Notes under the pieces: generated by a model | Told to the model about the DNA's origin: nothing | The model's input: the letters and a program-made list of their open reading frames with translations, nothing else | The model's database searches: none | Assembly: GCA_021732995.1 (NCBI GenBank) | Contig: JAKFWA010000118.1 | Coordinates: 1 to 64,000 of the forward strand | Reading direction: 5' to 3' | From: Planctomycetaceae bacterium | GTDB taxonomy: Bacteria > Planctomycetota > Planctomycetia > Planctomycetales > Planctomycetaceae | DNA: 64,000 bases | Translations under genes and position numbers: made by a program | Shown here: positions 1-8,739 of the stretch, one piece after another | Numbering within the stretch: position 1 is the first letter of the stretch | Layout of the letters: each line of letters starts with the position of its first letter

Positions 1-70
1 CTTTTCTTCGGGAGTGCTGCGCGGCGTGTGTCGCGGCCTCATTTGGTAACTCATTCGGCAAGGATGCCCG

Positions 71-760
71 ATGTTCCTTCGCAAATACAACACCGCACTT
101 TCCGGCGGGACTTTAATTCGCATCCCCATGCCCAAAGCTGGGGCGGCTGACTATGCGACGTCTTCGGATTGGACTCCGGCTGCCGGTGACGTGAAGGTCA
201 TTATCGATGGCACGTTGCTGGGTAACATCGGCACGCTGCCGACCTACAGCAACGGACTGTGGAACTTCACCCTCACCGGTGCGGAACTGACCGGCAAATG
301 CATTCACATCGTGATCATCGACAGCGCCACCAAGGCCGTCGACGACAACACGATTATCATCGAGACCTTCGGCCACGCGTCCGCGATGCACCTCGTCGAC
401 TACACCGACGCCAACGGCTTCGGTCTGTCCTCTTTGATCGATATCTATTACGCGGACATCCAGTTCACTCGCGATGAAGCCAACGCGACCGATGAGTACA
501 CGGTGAGCTGGTATAAGAACGGAGTGCGGGTGACGTCCGGCATCACGTCGCCAACTCTACGCGCAATTAAGCGCAGCGACGGCACTGACCTCTTCGCTGC
601 TGCAGCGATGACGCAGATCGGCACGACGCAGCATTACAAGCTCGACAAGACCACAACGAGCCGCCAGACGGTTGGTGAAGCTGTCACCCTGGAAGCCGTG
701 GCCACGATTGACAGTGCGTCGCGGACGTGGACTCGAAGCACCGGGCGTGATTCCACCTAA
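71..760 (+). CDS. Phage virion-type protein, copy 1 of a tandem pair
   Basis: A 229-residue protein with no signal peptide or membrane segment and an even beta-rich composition. It begins MFLRKYNTALSGG and contains the stretch IDSATKAVDD followed by IIETFGHASA. The next gene is a paralogue of exactly the same length with the same landmarks, so this is an ancient tandem duplication. Its place at the head of a run of closely packed plus-strand genes that includes a LamG protein suggests a tail, baseplate or fibre component, but that is inference from context. An AAGG lies before the ATG. Nothing in the sequence gives a biochemical role. Confidence 0.72.
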   Translation: MFLRKYNTALSGGTLIRIPMPKAGAADYATSSDWTPAAGDVKVIIDGTLLGNIGTLPTYSNGLWNFTLTGAELTGKCIHIVIIDSATKAVDDNTIIIETFGHASAMHLVDYTDANGFGLSSLIDIYYADIQFTRDEANATDEYTVSWYKNGVRVTSGITSPTLRAIKRSDGTDLFAAAAMTQIGTTQHYKLDKTTTSRQTVGEAVTLEAVATIDSASRTWTRSTGRDST

Positions 761-772
761 TTGGAGACCGCG

Positions 773-1462
773 ATGCCATTCTTGCGCAAATACGTTTCAG
801 CGACCGGGCTGGTCCACGTGCCCATTCGGAAGGCGGGTTCACGGGATTTCGCGACGGATTCGGATTGGACGCCAGCTGCGGGCGACGTGAAGGTTTCCAA
901 TGGTGCCATCAACGTCTCGAACATTCTGTACCTGCCGACCTACGACGACGGCTTGTGGGTGTTCGACCTCAATGGCTCGACATATTGGCCTTCCGGCGCA
1001 GCACAGGTCATTGTGATCGACTCGGCCACCAAGGCCGTCGAGGACACGTGCTTTCTCGTTGAGAGCTTCGGGCACAACTCCGCGAACCACAAAGTTGACT
1101 ACGGCGACGGTGTCGCGTTCGGAATCAGCAGGCTCGCGAGCATCTACAGCGCGGACATCAAATTCGTTCGGGACCAAGCCAACACCCAGGATGAATACAT
1201 CGTCGCCTGGTCCAAGAATGGCCTGCGCGTCACCAGCGGTATCACTTCGCCCGTGCTGAGGATCACGAACCGTAGCGCGGGCACCGAACTTCGAGCGGGC
1301 AGCATGACGCAGATCGCGTCGACCGGGCTCTATAAGTGGGACGAAGGCACATACCGGGCATCTCTGGGCGAAGCCCTGATCATCACCGCTGAAGCCACGA
1401 TTGATGGTGCCACTCGACAGTATTCGCGATTGATCACACGCGATTCGGTGCAATCGGTGTAA
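773..1462 (+). CDS. Phage virion-type protein, copy 2 of a tandem pair
   Basis: A 229-residue paralogue of the preceding gene. It keeps the MPFLRKY start, the SDWTPAAGDVKV block, IDSATKAVED, the ESFGHNSA block and the C-terminal TIDGATRQYSR segment. An in-frame TTG at 761 would add four residues, but the ATG at 773 aligns with the start of copy 1 and has GGAG at 763-766 at good spacing, so I use 773. It begins 12 bases after the stop of copy 1, clearly in the same transcript. Likely a structural protein of the same particle; function not known. Confidence 0.75.
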   Translation: MPFLRKYVSATGLVHVPIRKAGSRDFATDSDWTPAAGDVKVSNGAINVSNILYLPTYDDGLWVFDLNGSTYWPSGAAQVIVIDSATKAVEDTCFLVESFGHNSANHKVDYGDGVAFGISRLASIYSADIKFVRDQANTQDEYIVAWSKNGLRVTSGITSPVLRITNRSAGTELRAGSMTQIASTGLYKWDEGTYRASLGEALIITAEATIDGATRQYSRLITRDSVQSV

Positions 1463-1471
1463 GGAACCACG

Positions 1472-3463
1472 ATGTCACGACGACGACTCACGCCGCTGCT
1501 GCTGCCCCGTGCTGACGATGATCCAGTTGCCTGGTCTCCAACGTCGCTGCTGCGCGGCATCGCGGCTTGCTACCGATTTGAGAACGCCGCCGAACTCGGC
1601 CACGACGATCTCCAACTCATCCCGTTGAGCGTTGTCGGTTCGTCTGGATCTGTCACTCAGGCCACCGGCAAACACGATTACGGTGTCACGTGCTCCGGTA
1701 AGTACCTGCGCGGCGACGGCGCCAACAACGTCGATCCCGCCCTGGGTATTACCTTCTGCGGTTGGTTTAAGACCGACAACACAACAGACGCTGGGGCGAA
1801 TCGCGTTTTGGTGTCCCTCGTCGAACCGGGAGTGAGCCACACGTCGGCAAACCCAGACTGCTCGCTGATGATCAACAGCACGGGCGGCAGCTACGGCGCC
1901 GGGCATGTGCCCGTGATCGAGTTCTATGACAGCGGAGACACCTATCGCAGCCTGACAGCGACGGCCCTCGCCGATCCGACACAGTGGCATTTCTTCGTCG
2001 TGAAATTCGCTAACGGTGCCCAGTCGATGCAAATCGACAATGGCACTCCGGTGACTTCGACTTACACGATCGACACTGTGTTGAACGCCGGTCAAAGTCT
2101 GAAGCGCGTCACGATCGGCGCAGCGAATGGGTCTGTCACGGCTGACAGCGTGCTGATCTACAACCGGATCTTGACCAATGATGAGATCGCGGCCCTCTGG
2201 GCCGGTGGCAACGGGCGAGCCTATGGCTTCGGCTGGCAAGCCACGCTGAGCCGCGTCACGGCAGCAGCAGATTCAGCCAGTCCGATCACCCCGGCGGTTC
2301 TCTCTCGAGTCACGGCTGCCGCAACTTCCGCGACCGTTCTCAGCCCGGCCACGTTAAGTCGAGTCACGGCAGCTGCAGGTTCCGCGCTAGCAGTCACTCC
2401 CGCGACATTGTCGCGCTGCACGGCCGCTGCGGACTCCGCGATCGCCGTGACGCCGGCGACGTTGTCACGCGTCACAGCGGCAGCGGACTCAGCGCGCGCT
2501 GTCACACCGGCCATTCTATCACGAGTCACCGCGGCGGCGGATTCCGACACGTTGTTTGTCACCGATCCAGCGACGCTCTCCCGTGTCACAGCAGCTGCGG
2601 ATTCCGCACCGGCTGTTACGCCGGCGACGTTGTCGCGCGTGACGGCAGCCGCAGACTCCGCGCCGGTCGTCACTCCCGCGCTGCTGTCACGTGTCACGGC
2701 AGCTGCCGATTCCGCTCTGCTGGGCGTCGCCAGTCCGGCAATACTGTCGCGCGTGACGGCCGCTGCGACTTCCAACCGAACCGCGCGCTACGCACCAGGC
2801 ACGTCACGACCGGAACCCGACTTCTACTTCGTGTTCCCGAAAGCGATCGCGTCGCAGCTTGGTTCGGGGAAGATGGCGTTTCTCGAAGAGACGCATGCCC
2901 GCATCACGGCCACGCTTCAGAATGAGCACAGCGACAACCTCAGCGCTTCGGACTTCGACATGATTCTGTTGACGTTGCACAGCACCAAGTCCGGAACTTT
3001 TCTCAGGAAAACAATCCCCGCCACGGACCTGATCACGCTCGACGATGGCGACTTCGCCTGGCTGCTGCAGCCGCGCGACACCGACCTGATCGACGAATCG
3101 AAGACCGCTCCGGAAACCCATGTCGCGACGTTCGAGTTCGCACACTCAGCCGATCAGGTTCACGACCTGGTCGATGCGTTCGCAGTCACGGCCGAATCGA
3201 ACGTCATCACCGTGACGCATCCGCTGCACGGGTTGGCGCTGAAGGAGCACGTGTGGTTCAACGTCGAAGAGGAAGTCGGCGGGTTATCACTGACGGGCTT
3301 GTTCGTCGTGCAGGAAGTCGTCGACGAGAACACCTACCGCACCGTCGCGCATCGTGATGCGGACTCAACAGCAGCTGGTGGCGGTTTGGTTGTCGCGTAC
3401 CTGCGCGCGTATTCGAACAAATGGGTGCTCAGTCACACGGTGACTAAGGCCGACCAGATCTAA
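1472..3463 (+). CDS. LamG-like virion protein with ten tandem LSRVTAAADS repeats
   Basis: 663 residues in three parts. Residues about 20-250 resemble a concanavalin/LamG fold: an ACYRFENAAE start, then GITFCGWFKTD, QWHFFVVKF and SVLIYNRILTNDEIAALWAGG, which is the usual end of such domains. Residues about 257-436 are ten imperfect repeats of 17-20 residues with the core LSRVTAAADSA followed by VTPA. Residues 437-663 form a third domain without recognisable motifs. AAGGA overlaps the upstream stop and precedes the ATG. A lectin-like head joined by a repeat stalk to another domain fits a tail fibre or receptor-binding protein; that role is inference. The repeat block is recent-looking, as units stay alike at the DNA level. 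Confidence 0.75.
   Translation: MSRRRLTPLLLPRADDDPVAWSPTSLLRGIAACYRFENAAELGHDDLQLIPLSVVGSSGSVTQATGKHDYGVTCSGKYLRGDGANNVDPALGITFCGWFKTDNTTDAGANRVLVSLVEPGVSHTSANPDCSLMINSTGGSYGAGHVPVIEFYDSGDTYRSLTATALADPTQWHFFVVKFANGAQSMQIDNGTPVTSTYTIDTVLNAGQSLKRVTIGAANGSVTADSVLIYNRILTNDEIAALWAGGNGRAYGFGWQATLSRVTAAADSASPITPAVLSRVTAAATSATVLSPATLSRVTAAAGSALAVTPATLSRCTAAADSAIAVTPATLSRVTAAADSARAVTPAILSRVTAAADSDTLFVTDPATLSRVTAAADSAPAVTPATLSRVTAAADSAPVVTPALLSRVTAAADSALLGVASPAILSRVTAAATSNRTARYAPGTSRPEPDFYFVFPKAIASQLGSGKMAFLEETHARITATLQNEHSDNLSASDFDMILLTLHSTKSGTFLRKTIPATDLITLDDGDFAWLLQPRDTDLIDESKTAPETHVATFEFAHSADQVHDLVDAFAVTAESNVITVTHPLHGLALKEHVWFNVEEEVGGLSLTGLFVVQEVVDENTYRTVAHRDADSTAAGGGLVVAYLRAYSNKWVLSHTVTKADQI
2240..2780 (+). 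repeat. Ten in-frame tandem repeats (51-60 bp units) within the LamG gene
   Basis: Ten consecutive units encode the core LSRVTAAADSA followed by a variable VTPA-like linker. Most units are 54 bp; two units with longer linkers (DTLFVTDPA and LLGVASPA) are 60 bp. All unit lengths are multiples of three, so selection keeps the reading frame. The opposite strand is also open through this block, but only because of the repeat composition. Confidence 0.9.
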
Positions 3464-3472
3464 GGAGGGATT

Positions 3473-4375
3473 ATGGCCGTCACGAAGATCCAGCGCAAAG
3501 ACCACGGCCGTGGCCGCGACTCTGCCGACTCTCAAGAACTCGAACAGCGTTGGCAGGTCTGGGTTGACGATCCCGTTAACGCCGCCGCTCAAGTGCTGCA
3601 GTACGCCGGCTTACCTAAGAAAGGCGACGCCTACTCGGTTTCTCTGCCATCGTTCCGTTGCATCGATCGCGACGTGCAAAGCATCAGCCAGACGCCCAAG
3701 GTGCTGATGCTCGTGTGTAAGTTCAGCACGAAGTACGACGCGGCCAAGATGGAAGCGAAGGAGCTGAAGCCGCTCGATCGGCGACCGGTTATCTCCTGGT
3801 CCAGCCAGACGCTGACGGTTCCGTTCGTCAAAGACCTGGTCACCGACGAGGCGTTGACAAACTCGGCGAAGGATCCGATCAGCGGACAAACGCGCGAAGT
3901 TTCGATCATCTGTTACGACGCGACCGTGAACACCGACGTTCAGCCGGATTGGTTGCTGGACTTGCTCGACACCATCAACGATTCCGACGTCGCCATTCGC
4001 GGCCGGTTGTGGCCGACTGAGACGCTGCTGCTGCGTTCCGCCAGTTGCAGCGACCAGCTCTCTGAACTCGATCAGCTCTACTTCAAAGTCAGCGTGAAGA
4101 TCCTGGCCAACCCGTTGGGCTGGAAGTCGAAGATCCTCGACGCCGGCTTGTACCAGCTCATCGGCGCGGGCCTGACGGGGACGTCTGGCACTCGCGAGCG
4201 CTGCAAGATCGGCGAGCACGACGTGACGCAGCCCGTTCCACTCGACGGCGAAGGTGTGATGGTTCCCTTTGCCGATCTGCTGGCGGATCCGGTCAACAAC
4301 GTGAAATGGATCGAGAAGTACAAGAACAAGACGGCGGACTTCACCGCGATCGGTTTGCCACCGTTGCCCCTGTAG
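3473..4375 (+). CDS. Phage-region protein of unknown function, 300 aa
   Basis: A soluble-looking 300-residue protein with a basic N-terminus (MAVTKIQRKDHGRGRDS) and no recognised domain. A near-perfect ribosome binding site, AAGGAGGG at 3463-3470, precedes the ATG by two bases and starts immediately after the previous stop, so it is co-transcribed and strongly translated. Strong initiation in a late-gene cluster suggests a structural or assembly protein made in quantity. No motif supports anything more specific. Confidence 0.72.
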   Translation: MAVTKIQRKDHGRGRDSADSQELEQRWQVWVDDPVNAAAQVLQYAGLPKKGDAYSVSLPSFRCIDRDVQSISQTPKVLMLVCKFSTKYDAAKMEAKELKPLDRRPVISWSSQTLTVPFVKDLVTDEALTNSAKDPISGQTREVSIICYDATVNTDVQPDWLLDLLDTINDSDVAIRGRLWPTETLLLRSASCSDQLSELDQLYFKVSVKILANPLGWKSKILDAGLYQLIGAGLTGTSGTRERCKIGEHDVTQPVPLDGEGVMVPFADLLADPVNNVKWIEKYKNKTADFTAIGLPPLPL

Positions 4376-4384
4376 GAGCTCGTC

Positions 4385-5266
4385 ATGCCGCTCATTGTCA
4401 CCAGCGAAGCGGGGGCCACAGCACTCGACGACATGCTGGGTCAGTTCAACCAGGCTGGCCAGCGCCTCGATGTGCCCGCGCTACCCGGTAGCGCACCACT
4501 CGACCAGATCGGGCAGTTGGCCGTCGTCCGGATCCGGACTCCGTGGGCGATCGCTCGAAAAACCGATGACGCCGGCAGCTCCGCGACGGCGCTCGGCGAA
4601 CGCCTGCAGCCCGGCACCGATGTTGCGGACCATCCGCTGAAGAATCCGGATTATCAGCTCAGCATTATCAGCGCGACGTCGACAACGATCACTGTCAGTG
4701 ACGATGCCGAGGACCTGGTCTATGCCGGTGCGCGCGTCGCCCTGGTTGGTACCAACCGCGACGACTGGTACCAGGTCGACCAGGTGAGCACCGCCAGCGG
4801 CTCGACAACGATCACGCTCAAAGGCCAGCTCCCAACAAACGCCAGCGGCAAAACGCTGGTGATTCCGCGCGCCATGGGCCGCGTCGGTACCGCGAACCTG
4901 GTCACCGTCGTGACTCGCTCGCGTCACGATGTGACGGTGGCCATCAACGCGGGCGGGGAATACGTGCTGCTGTCACGGCCGCGTTGCTGGGTCATTCTTG
5001 ATGAGAACCTCGGGCCGGCGACGATCGTCACTGGCGGCGGCAAACGTGCCATCCGACCGGCGAAAGCCAAGGCAACGGTATTGATCGAAAGCGACGCCGC
5101 GGGCGAACCCGATGACCTGGTTATCACCGACGAGCAACTGACCATCGTCAACTATGACGAGTCGCTAAACCTGCTTGCCGAAACCGTAATGGAAACCGAG
5201 CTGTCGGGCTTGAACTGGATCCCGATCTCTCCGAGCTGCAACGTCTCGCTGCTGAGGGATATCTAA
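4385..5266 (+). CDS. Phage-region protein of unknown function, 293 aa
   Basis: 293 residues, no signal peptide or transmembrane helix, rich in beta-branched residues in the middle (TSTTITVSDDAEDLVY, then TASGSTTITLKGQLP), which looks like beta-sandwich. GGAG directly after the upstream stop serves as ribosome binding site. The stop codon overlaps the start of the next gene by one base (TAATG), so the two are probably translationally coupled. Position within the plus-strand run suggests a virion or tail protein; function not known. Confidence 0.7.
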   Translation: MPLIVTSEAGATALDDMLGQFNQAGQRLDVPALPGSAPLDQIGQLAVVRIRTPWAIARKTDDAGSSATALGERLQPGTDVADHPLKNPDYQLSIISATSTTITVSDDAEDLVYAGARVALVGTNRDDWYQVDQVSTASGSTTITLKGQLPTNASGKTLVIPRAMGRVGTANLVTVVTRSRHDVTVAINAGGEYVLLSRPRCWVILDENLGPATIVTGGGKRAIRPAKAKATVLIESDAAGEPDDLVITDEQLTIVNYDESLNLLAETVMETELSGLNWIPISPSCNVSLLRDI

Positions 5267-7026
5267 TGGCACGCCCGCGCACCAAGTGCTGCCCCTTTCC
5301 GACTGAGCCTGGCACCGGCTGCACGCAGACAGTGACGCCAGCGGGACAGCATCCAAGTTTGACGTCGAGTCGCTCGCTGCGCATGGGCAACAGTCCCGCG
5401 ACTGAGACGCTCGCGTTCGGTTGTGCGGCTCAGCCAGCTCTGACCGTGGGAGCGTTCGGCCGGCATCGGTTTGAGTTTCCGGTTCAGGCAACCGGCGGAC
5501 CGTGGCGGGCTTACTTCGTCGTGTGGTTCGACGCTCCGACAAACCTCGACCCATCGGTTATTGGTTCGCTCTCGCGCATCAATTGGGGCACTCAGTTGAA
5601 GGTCCGCCTGGCGGAAGGGTGGACCGACGCGGACGATGCGCAATTGCTGACCGGCATCGTGCTTGAGCAGGCCGCGACGAAGTATTTCACCGCACCGAAC
5701 TCGTCGAACCCGACGCTTTACGGCTTCAACCCGTGCTGCTGGCAGCTCCTGCAGACGACGGCGCAGGATGAACACTGCGCTGGCAGCGAGGTCGGTTGGA
5801 CGCTCGGCGTGCATCGCGCCGACAGCGCTCACCGTTCAACACCGGACGTCGAGCATGTCGCCTCGAACCCGCACCGGCTGGTCGGGGACTGGTTCGGGAC
5901 GCTCGACGTCGACGGCATTCCGAACGACGACATCCGGCCGGCGCTGGATCTCTACGACACAACGCCAGTCGATCGCGTTGGCGCGGTGTTCTGCCTCTCC
6001 GGATCGACGGCGGGAGACTTCCGCATCGTCGCCCAGCTGGGGCCGCTCTGCGGTACCGTCAGTGCTCACGGCAGCTACCGCACGGCCGGACCAATTAACG
6101 CTCCGTCAGTGCCGGGAACACTGATCGTCGACGAACCGCTCGACACAGGAGTGACCGGCGGCATGGGCACTGTCGGCGGCTTGTACATGAACGACGACGG
6201 CGCCACGTCGCTCTACGGTGGAGGCGTCGGAGGATGGTCCACGCGTGACGGTCAGACGCTGTACGAGACGATCGGGGGCGGTCTGGGAGAATACCTCTCG
6301 GGAGCGGCCTGGATTCCATACAACCTGCCGTCACCGCCACCTTACAACGAGTCGTTCCAGCTGACCGCCGAAGTCACCTGGCGACGCATCAACGATCAGG
6401 ACCGCCGCTATCGCTTCGACGAGCGGCCGGGCGGACTGCCACCGACCGACCGGCTGCACTCACAGGAATGCGGCCTGATGATCGCGCCCTTCGGAAAGGT
6501 CACCTTGGGGCACCAGCTGGCCATCTTCGAAGAGGGCCAGCTGACATCGAGCGGCCTGGTGCGAGTCAGTCAGGCGCTCACCGACCGGGGCAGCCTGGCA
6601 ACGGATTACAATCTGCACCCGCGTGCTCCCTACGGCTGGCCCTGCCCTTGCGATGAGTTGCCCGACCCGTCGTTCTGCGACGGACCGACCGGCCCGTCCC
6701 TCACCGGCACGTATGCGACCAACCCCAGCGTGTCGCGCATCCTCAGCTGCCTCGGCGGAGCGATCGAAGACGGCACGAGGCTGGCGATGATCGTGAAGCG
6801 GATTCCAGACAGCCAGTTTCTGAGTGGCGGCTGCATCGGCGACGACTGGCTGGCGTTCCGTTACACGGTCGAAGTCTGGGTCAACGGCCGCAGCCTGAAC
6901 GCCGCGCCGTGGTTCCCCAGCTTTCAGACTCTTGGCTACACGTGGTCAACGGCGACTATCCACATCGGACTCGTCGCGCATTGGGGCGGCGCGTGGTCGA
7001 ATCTGAAAGTCTGGCACAACCCATGA
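5266..7026 (+). CDS. Large Cys-rich phage-region protein, possibly lectin-like
   Basis: 586 residues, coupled to the previous gene by a one-base stop/start overlap. It is unusually rich in Cys for a phage structural protein (TKCCPFPTEPGTGC near the start, FNPCCWQLL, WPCPCDELPDPSFCDGP) and in Gly/Pro. The C-terminal portion ends with VGLVAHWGGAWSNLKVWHN, a phrase like the last strands of LamG/concanavalin domains, so a carbohydrate-binding tail protein is possible. No signal peptide. The following small gene starts inside its stop codon (ATGA). Confidence 0.68.
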   Translation: MARPRTKCCPFPTEPGTGCTQTVTPAGQHPSLTSSRSLRMGNSPATETLAFGCAAQPALTVGAFGRHRFEFPVQATGGPWRAYFVVWFDAPTNLDPSVIGSLSRINWGTQLKVRLAEGWTDADDAQLLTGIVLEQAATKYFTAPNSSNPTLYGFNPCCWQLLQTTAQDEHCAGSEVGWTLGVHRADSAHRSTPDVEHVASNPHRLVGDWFGTLDVDGIPNDDIRPALDLYDTTPVDRVGAVFCLSGSTAGDFRIVAQLGPLCGTVSAHGSYRTAGPINAPSVPGTLIVDEPLDTGVTGGMGTVGGLYMNDDGATSLYGGGVGGWSTRDGQTLYETIGGGLGEYLSGAAWIPYNLPSPPPYNESFQLTAEVTWRRINDQDRRYRFDERPGGLPPTDRLHSQECGLMIAPFGKVTLGHQLAIFEEGQLTSSGLVRVSQALTDRGSLATDYNLHPRAPYGWPCPCDELPDPSFCDGPTGPSLTGTYATNPSVSRILSCLGGAIEDGTRLAMIVKRIPDSQFLSGGCIGDDWLAFRYTVEVWVNGRSLNAAPWFPSFQTLGYTWSTATIHIGLVAHWGGAWSNLKVWHNP

Positions 7027-7421
7027 AGCCCGCCCCGTCCGATTCCGTTCCCGTCACTCTCCCCCTTCGCAAGGGGGAGCTGGAGGGGGTGACTGACGAC
7101 GCCTGCCACCTGGTCGGAGGCCTCTGCCACGCGACGGGCCTGCCACCCGGCCGTTGCCCGATGCACTCGCGCGTCGGGCGCATCGACACGCTGCACGCCT
7201 CAATCGAACGCCGCGTCGAGCTGCGGCACTCGAACCAGAACCGCTGCCGGCATCGAGCGACTGAACCGCACCGCGAAGAACCGTGCGGCTGTCCATCGAT
7301 CGTCATGCTCCCCATATATCGGTGCGAGCTGCTCAACTGCGAATGCGCCGACCTGCGCCAGCCGCGCGAGTCCTCGGCGTTCTGTGCAAGCTGCACGCAT
7401 CGGGCGCCGGACTCGGTTTGA
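7023..7421 (+). CDS. Small Cys-rich phage-region protein
   Basis: 132 residues beginning at an ATGA overlap with the upstream stop, the usual sign of coupled translation. At least ten cysteines occur in CxC and CxxC-like groups (EEPCGCPSI, RCELLNCECADL, FCASCTHR), suggesting a metal- or disulfide-stabilised fold. The stretch LPLRKGELEGV is encoded by a GC-rich palindrome that looks like an inserted intergenic repeat (7056-7091). Its last 89 bases overlap the 3' end of the convergent minus-strand gene. The gene is plausible rather than certain; function unknown. Confidence 0.5.
   Translation: MKPAPSDSVPVTLPLRKGELEGVTDDACHLVGGLCHATGLPPGRCPMHSRVGRIDTLHASIERRVELRHSNQNRCRHRATEPHREEPCGCPSIVMLPIYRCELLNCECADLRQPRESSAFCASCTHRAPDSV
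7056..7091. repeat. REP-like GC palindrome inside a coding region
   Basis: The sequence TCCCCCTTCGCAAGGGGGA is a tight hairpin followed by a second G-run (CTGGAGGGGGT). A similar design with C-runs, a TTTGC/TTCGC loop and two G-runs occurs between genes at 58236-58278 and in a degraded form at 49978-50040. Confidence 0.6.
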
Positions 7422-7695
7422 TGCGGTTCAACGGACGAGCGTTGACGGTGGGCTGCGTAACCGCCTCCAGGAGAAAGATCTCCCCAGTGATATCGCGAAA
7501 GGCGGTCTGTCGATCGTTCAGAGGTTCCACGTCCATGCCGTCGGACCCATCCAGACACCACCATTCATTTCCGACGATGGTTTCGCCCGTTTCGCGAACC
7601 AATTCGTCGCTGCGGAACAGGAGCCGAATCCGTGCGGGATTACTCGCACTGACAACCATGCCGTGCGGTACAAACTGAGGATGATCAAACTTCAC
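7333..7695 (-). CDS. Small unknown protein at the convergence point
   Basis: 120 residues from a GTG start at 7695, which has GGGAG six bases upstream. An in-frame ATG further up (7743) lacks such a site. The middle part reads like an ordinary soluble protein (IRLLFRSDELVRETG, then EWWCLDGSDGMDVEPLND and FRDITGEIFLLEAV). The Arg/Pro/Ala-rich tail overlaps the convergent Cys-rich gene and may be less constrained. It is the last minus-strand gene before the virion genes; function unknown. Confidence 0.55.
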   Translation of the reverse strand: MKFDHPQFVPHGMVVSASNPARIRLLFRSDELVRETGETIVGNEWWCLDGSDGMDVEPLNDRQTAFRDITGEIFLLEAVTQPTVNARPLNRIKPSPAPDACSLHRTPRTRAAGAGRRIRS

Positions 7696-7806
7696 AAGCG
7701 GCTCCCTCGAATAGCGGTTCCAATTGCAACGCTTCTGGTGCAAAACGCCCGCCGCATGGCCGCACTATCGCGCGGCTGGAAACCTTCTGCAGGGGCGGGA
7801 GTTTTC

Positions 7807-8244
7807 TTAAGCAAACTCCGCACCGGAATCGATTTCATCGGCTTGCAGCGCACTCACTCGTCTTTCGACGATCAGGGCGACTTCCAACGGCCCAAACGGG
7901 ATTTGTTGACTCGCCGTAGTCCGCCACCCGACCATGCCTTCGGGTCCCGCAGCCATGTAGATTGTTAGAACGTGGTGCAGCGAAGACTTCTCTCCGATGC
8001 CTGCATTGGCACATTCCATCGCGTGCTGTGGGTCAGCAGTCGCGTATAGCAGAACGCTCGAATCCGCGAGGCCATCACCGCGTTTGACCAGCACGTAGGT
8101 ATTACCGAAGCGGAGCACGCAATGGCGACCTTCAGCGGCTCGCTGAACCAGCCAGGCACTCCCGTTGAGAGTCCGAATCAGGCTTTGAAAGAGCTCTTCA
8201 GCGACGCGCGGTTCAAGCTCTAATTTTGGGGTTGGCTCGGTCAT
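7807..8244 (-). CDS. Member of a local small-protein family, divergent copy
   Basis: 145 residues, ATG with GGGAG eight bases upstream. It shares the architecture of the two genes upstream (8335-8739 and 9149-9613): an N-terminal helical segment, a central strand pair of the form G-x-x-Y/F-V-x-L-K-R followed by a serine/glutamine-rich turn and a strand, then an Ala-rich helix and a W-x-T-T/S-A-x-x-x-P segment near the end. It lacks the C-terminal EIAAEIxRRL present in the other two. Function unknown; the three form an accessory patch between virion and replication genes. Confidence 0.6.
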   Translation of the reverse strand: MTEPTPKLELEPRVAEELFQSLIRTLNGSAWLVQRAAEGRHCVLRFGNTYVLVKRGDGLADSSVLLYATADPQHAMECANAGIGEKSSLHHVLTIYMAAGPEGMVGWRTTASQQIPFGPLEVALIVERRVSALQADEIDSGAEFA

Positions 8245-8334
8245 TGCGCCATCTCCCGTGGGCTAGACAAATTTCTGGGGCAGCTGAAGCGGTTCCGGAT
8301 GATCAACGCTCGGTCTGAGCGCGGCCCCTTGCCG

Positions 8335-8739
8335 CTACCAGCGGAACATCAACCGGCGACTGATTTCGGCGGCGATCTCGCTGCTCGTGACAGGGCTGTT
8401 GGCGATCGCAGTGGTGTGCCATTCGCACTGGCCTTCGGTGGGCAAGGGAATCACCAGCCACCGGGCGAGCGCTGCAGAGGTGCTGCCGTAATCCAATGCC
8501 AGCCGCAATGCGCCGGCTTCGTCGTGCGCGATGCAGATCGAGCCCGTCACCTCGCTCTGCTGAATGGAGTTGTAACGCTTCAGCACGACGAACTTGTTGC
8601 CCACCTGGATGATGTGATACGGCCCTGCAGGCCCCTGCTCATCCACCTGGATCAGACGTCCCACCTGGCACAGTTCATGTGCCAGATCCAGGTACGCCTG
8701 GGCGATGAGTGTTACCGGTGATTGCGCTGACTCAAGCAT
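8335..8739 (-). CDS. Member of a local small-protein family
   Basis: 134 residues, clearly homologous to the protein at 9149-9613. Shared blocks are AxAYLDLAxxLxQVGxL, GPAxPYHIxxVGxxFVVLK, GxICI, an Ala/Leu-rich helix, W-x-x-T-x-x-x-N-x-P, and SSEIAAEIxRRL at the C-terminus. No signal peptide or membrane segment. The start has only a weak ribosome binding site. The alternating strand/helix pattern with a conserved basic end suggests a small alpha/beta domain; function unknown. Confidence 0.65.
   Translation of the reverse strand: MLESAQSPVTLIAQAYLDLAHELCQVGRLIQVDEQGPAGPYHIIQVGNKFVVLKRYNSIQQSEVTGSICIAHDEAGALRLALDYGSTSAALARWLVIPLPTEGQCEWHTTAIANSPVTSSEIAAEISRRLMFRW

Noticed and set aside
2221-2775. 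Minus-strand open frame with ESAAAVTRD repeats
   Set aside because: Exact antisense of the LamG repeat block; openness follows from the GC-rich repeat, and it has no ribosome binding site.
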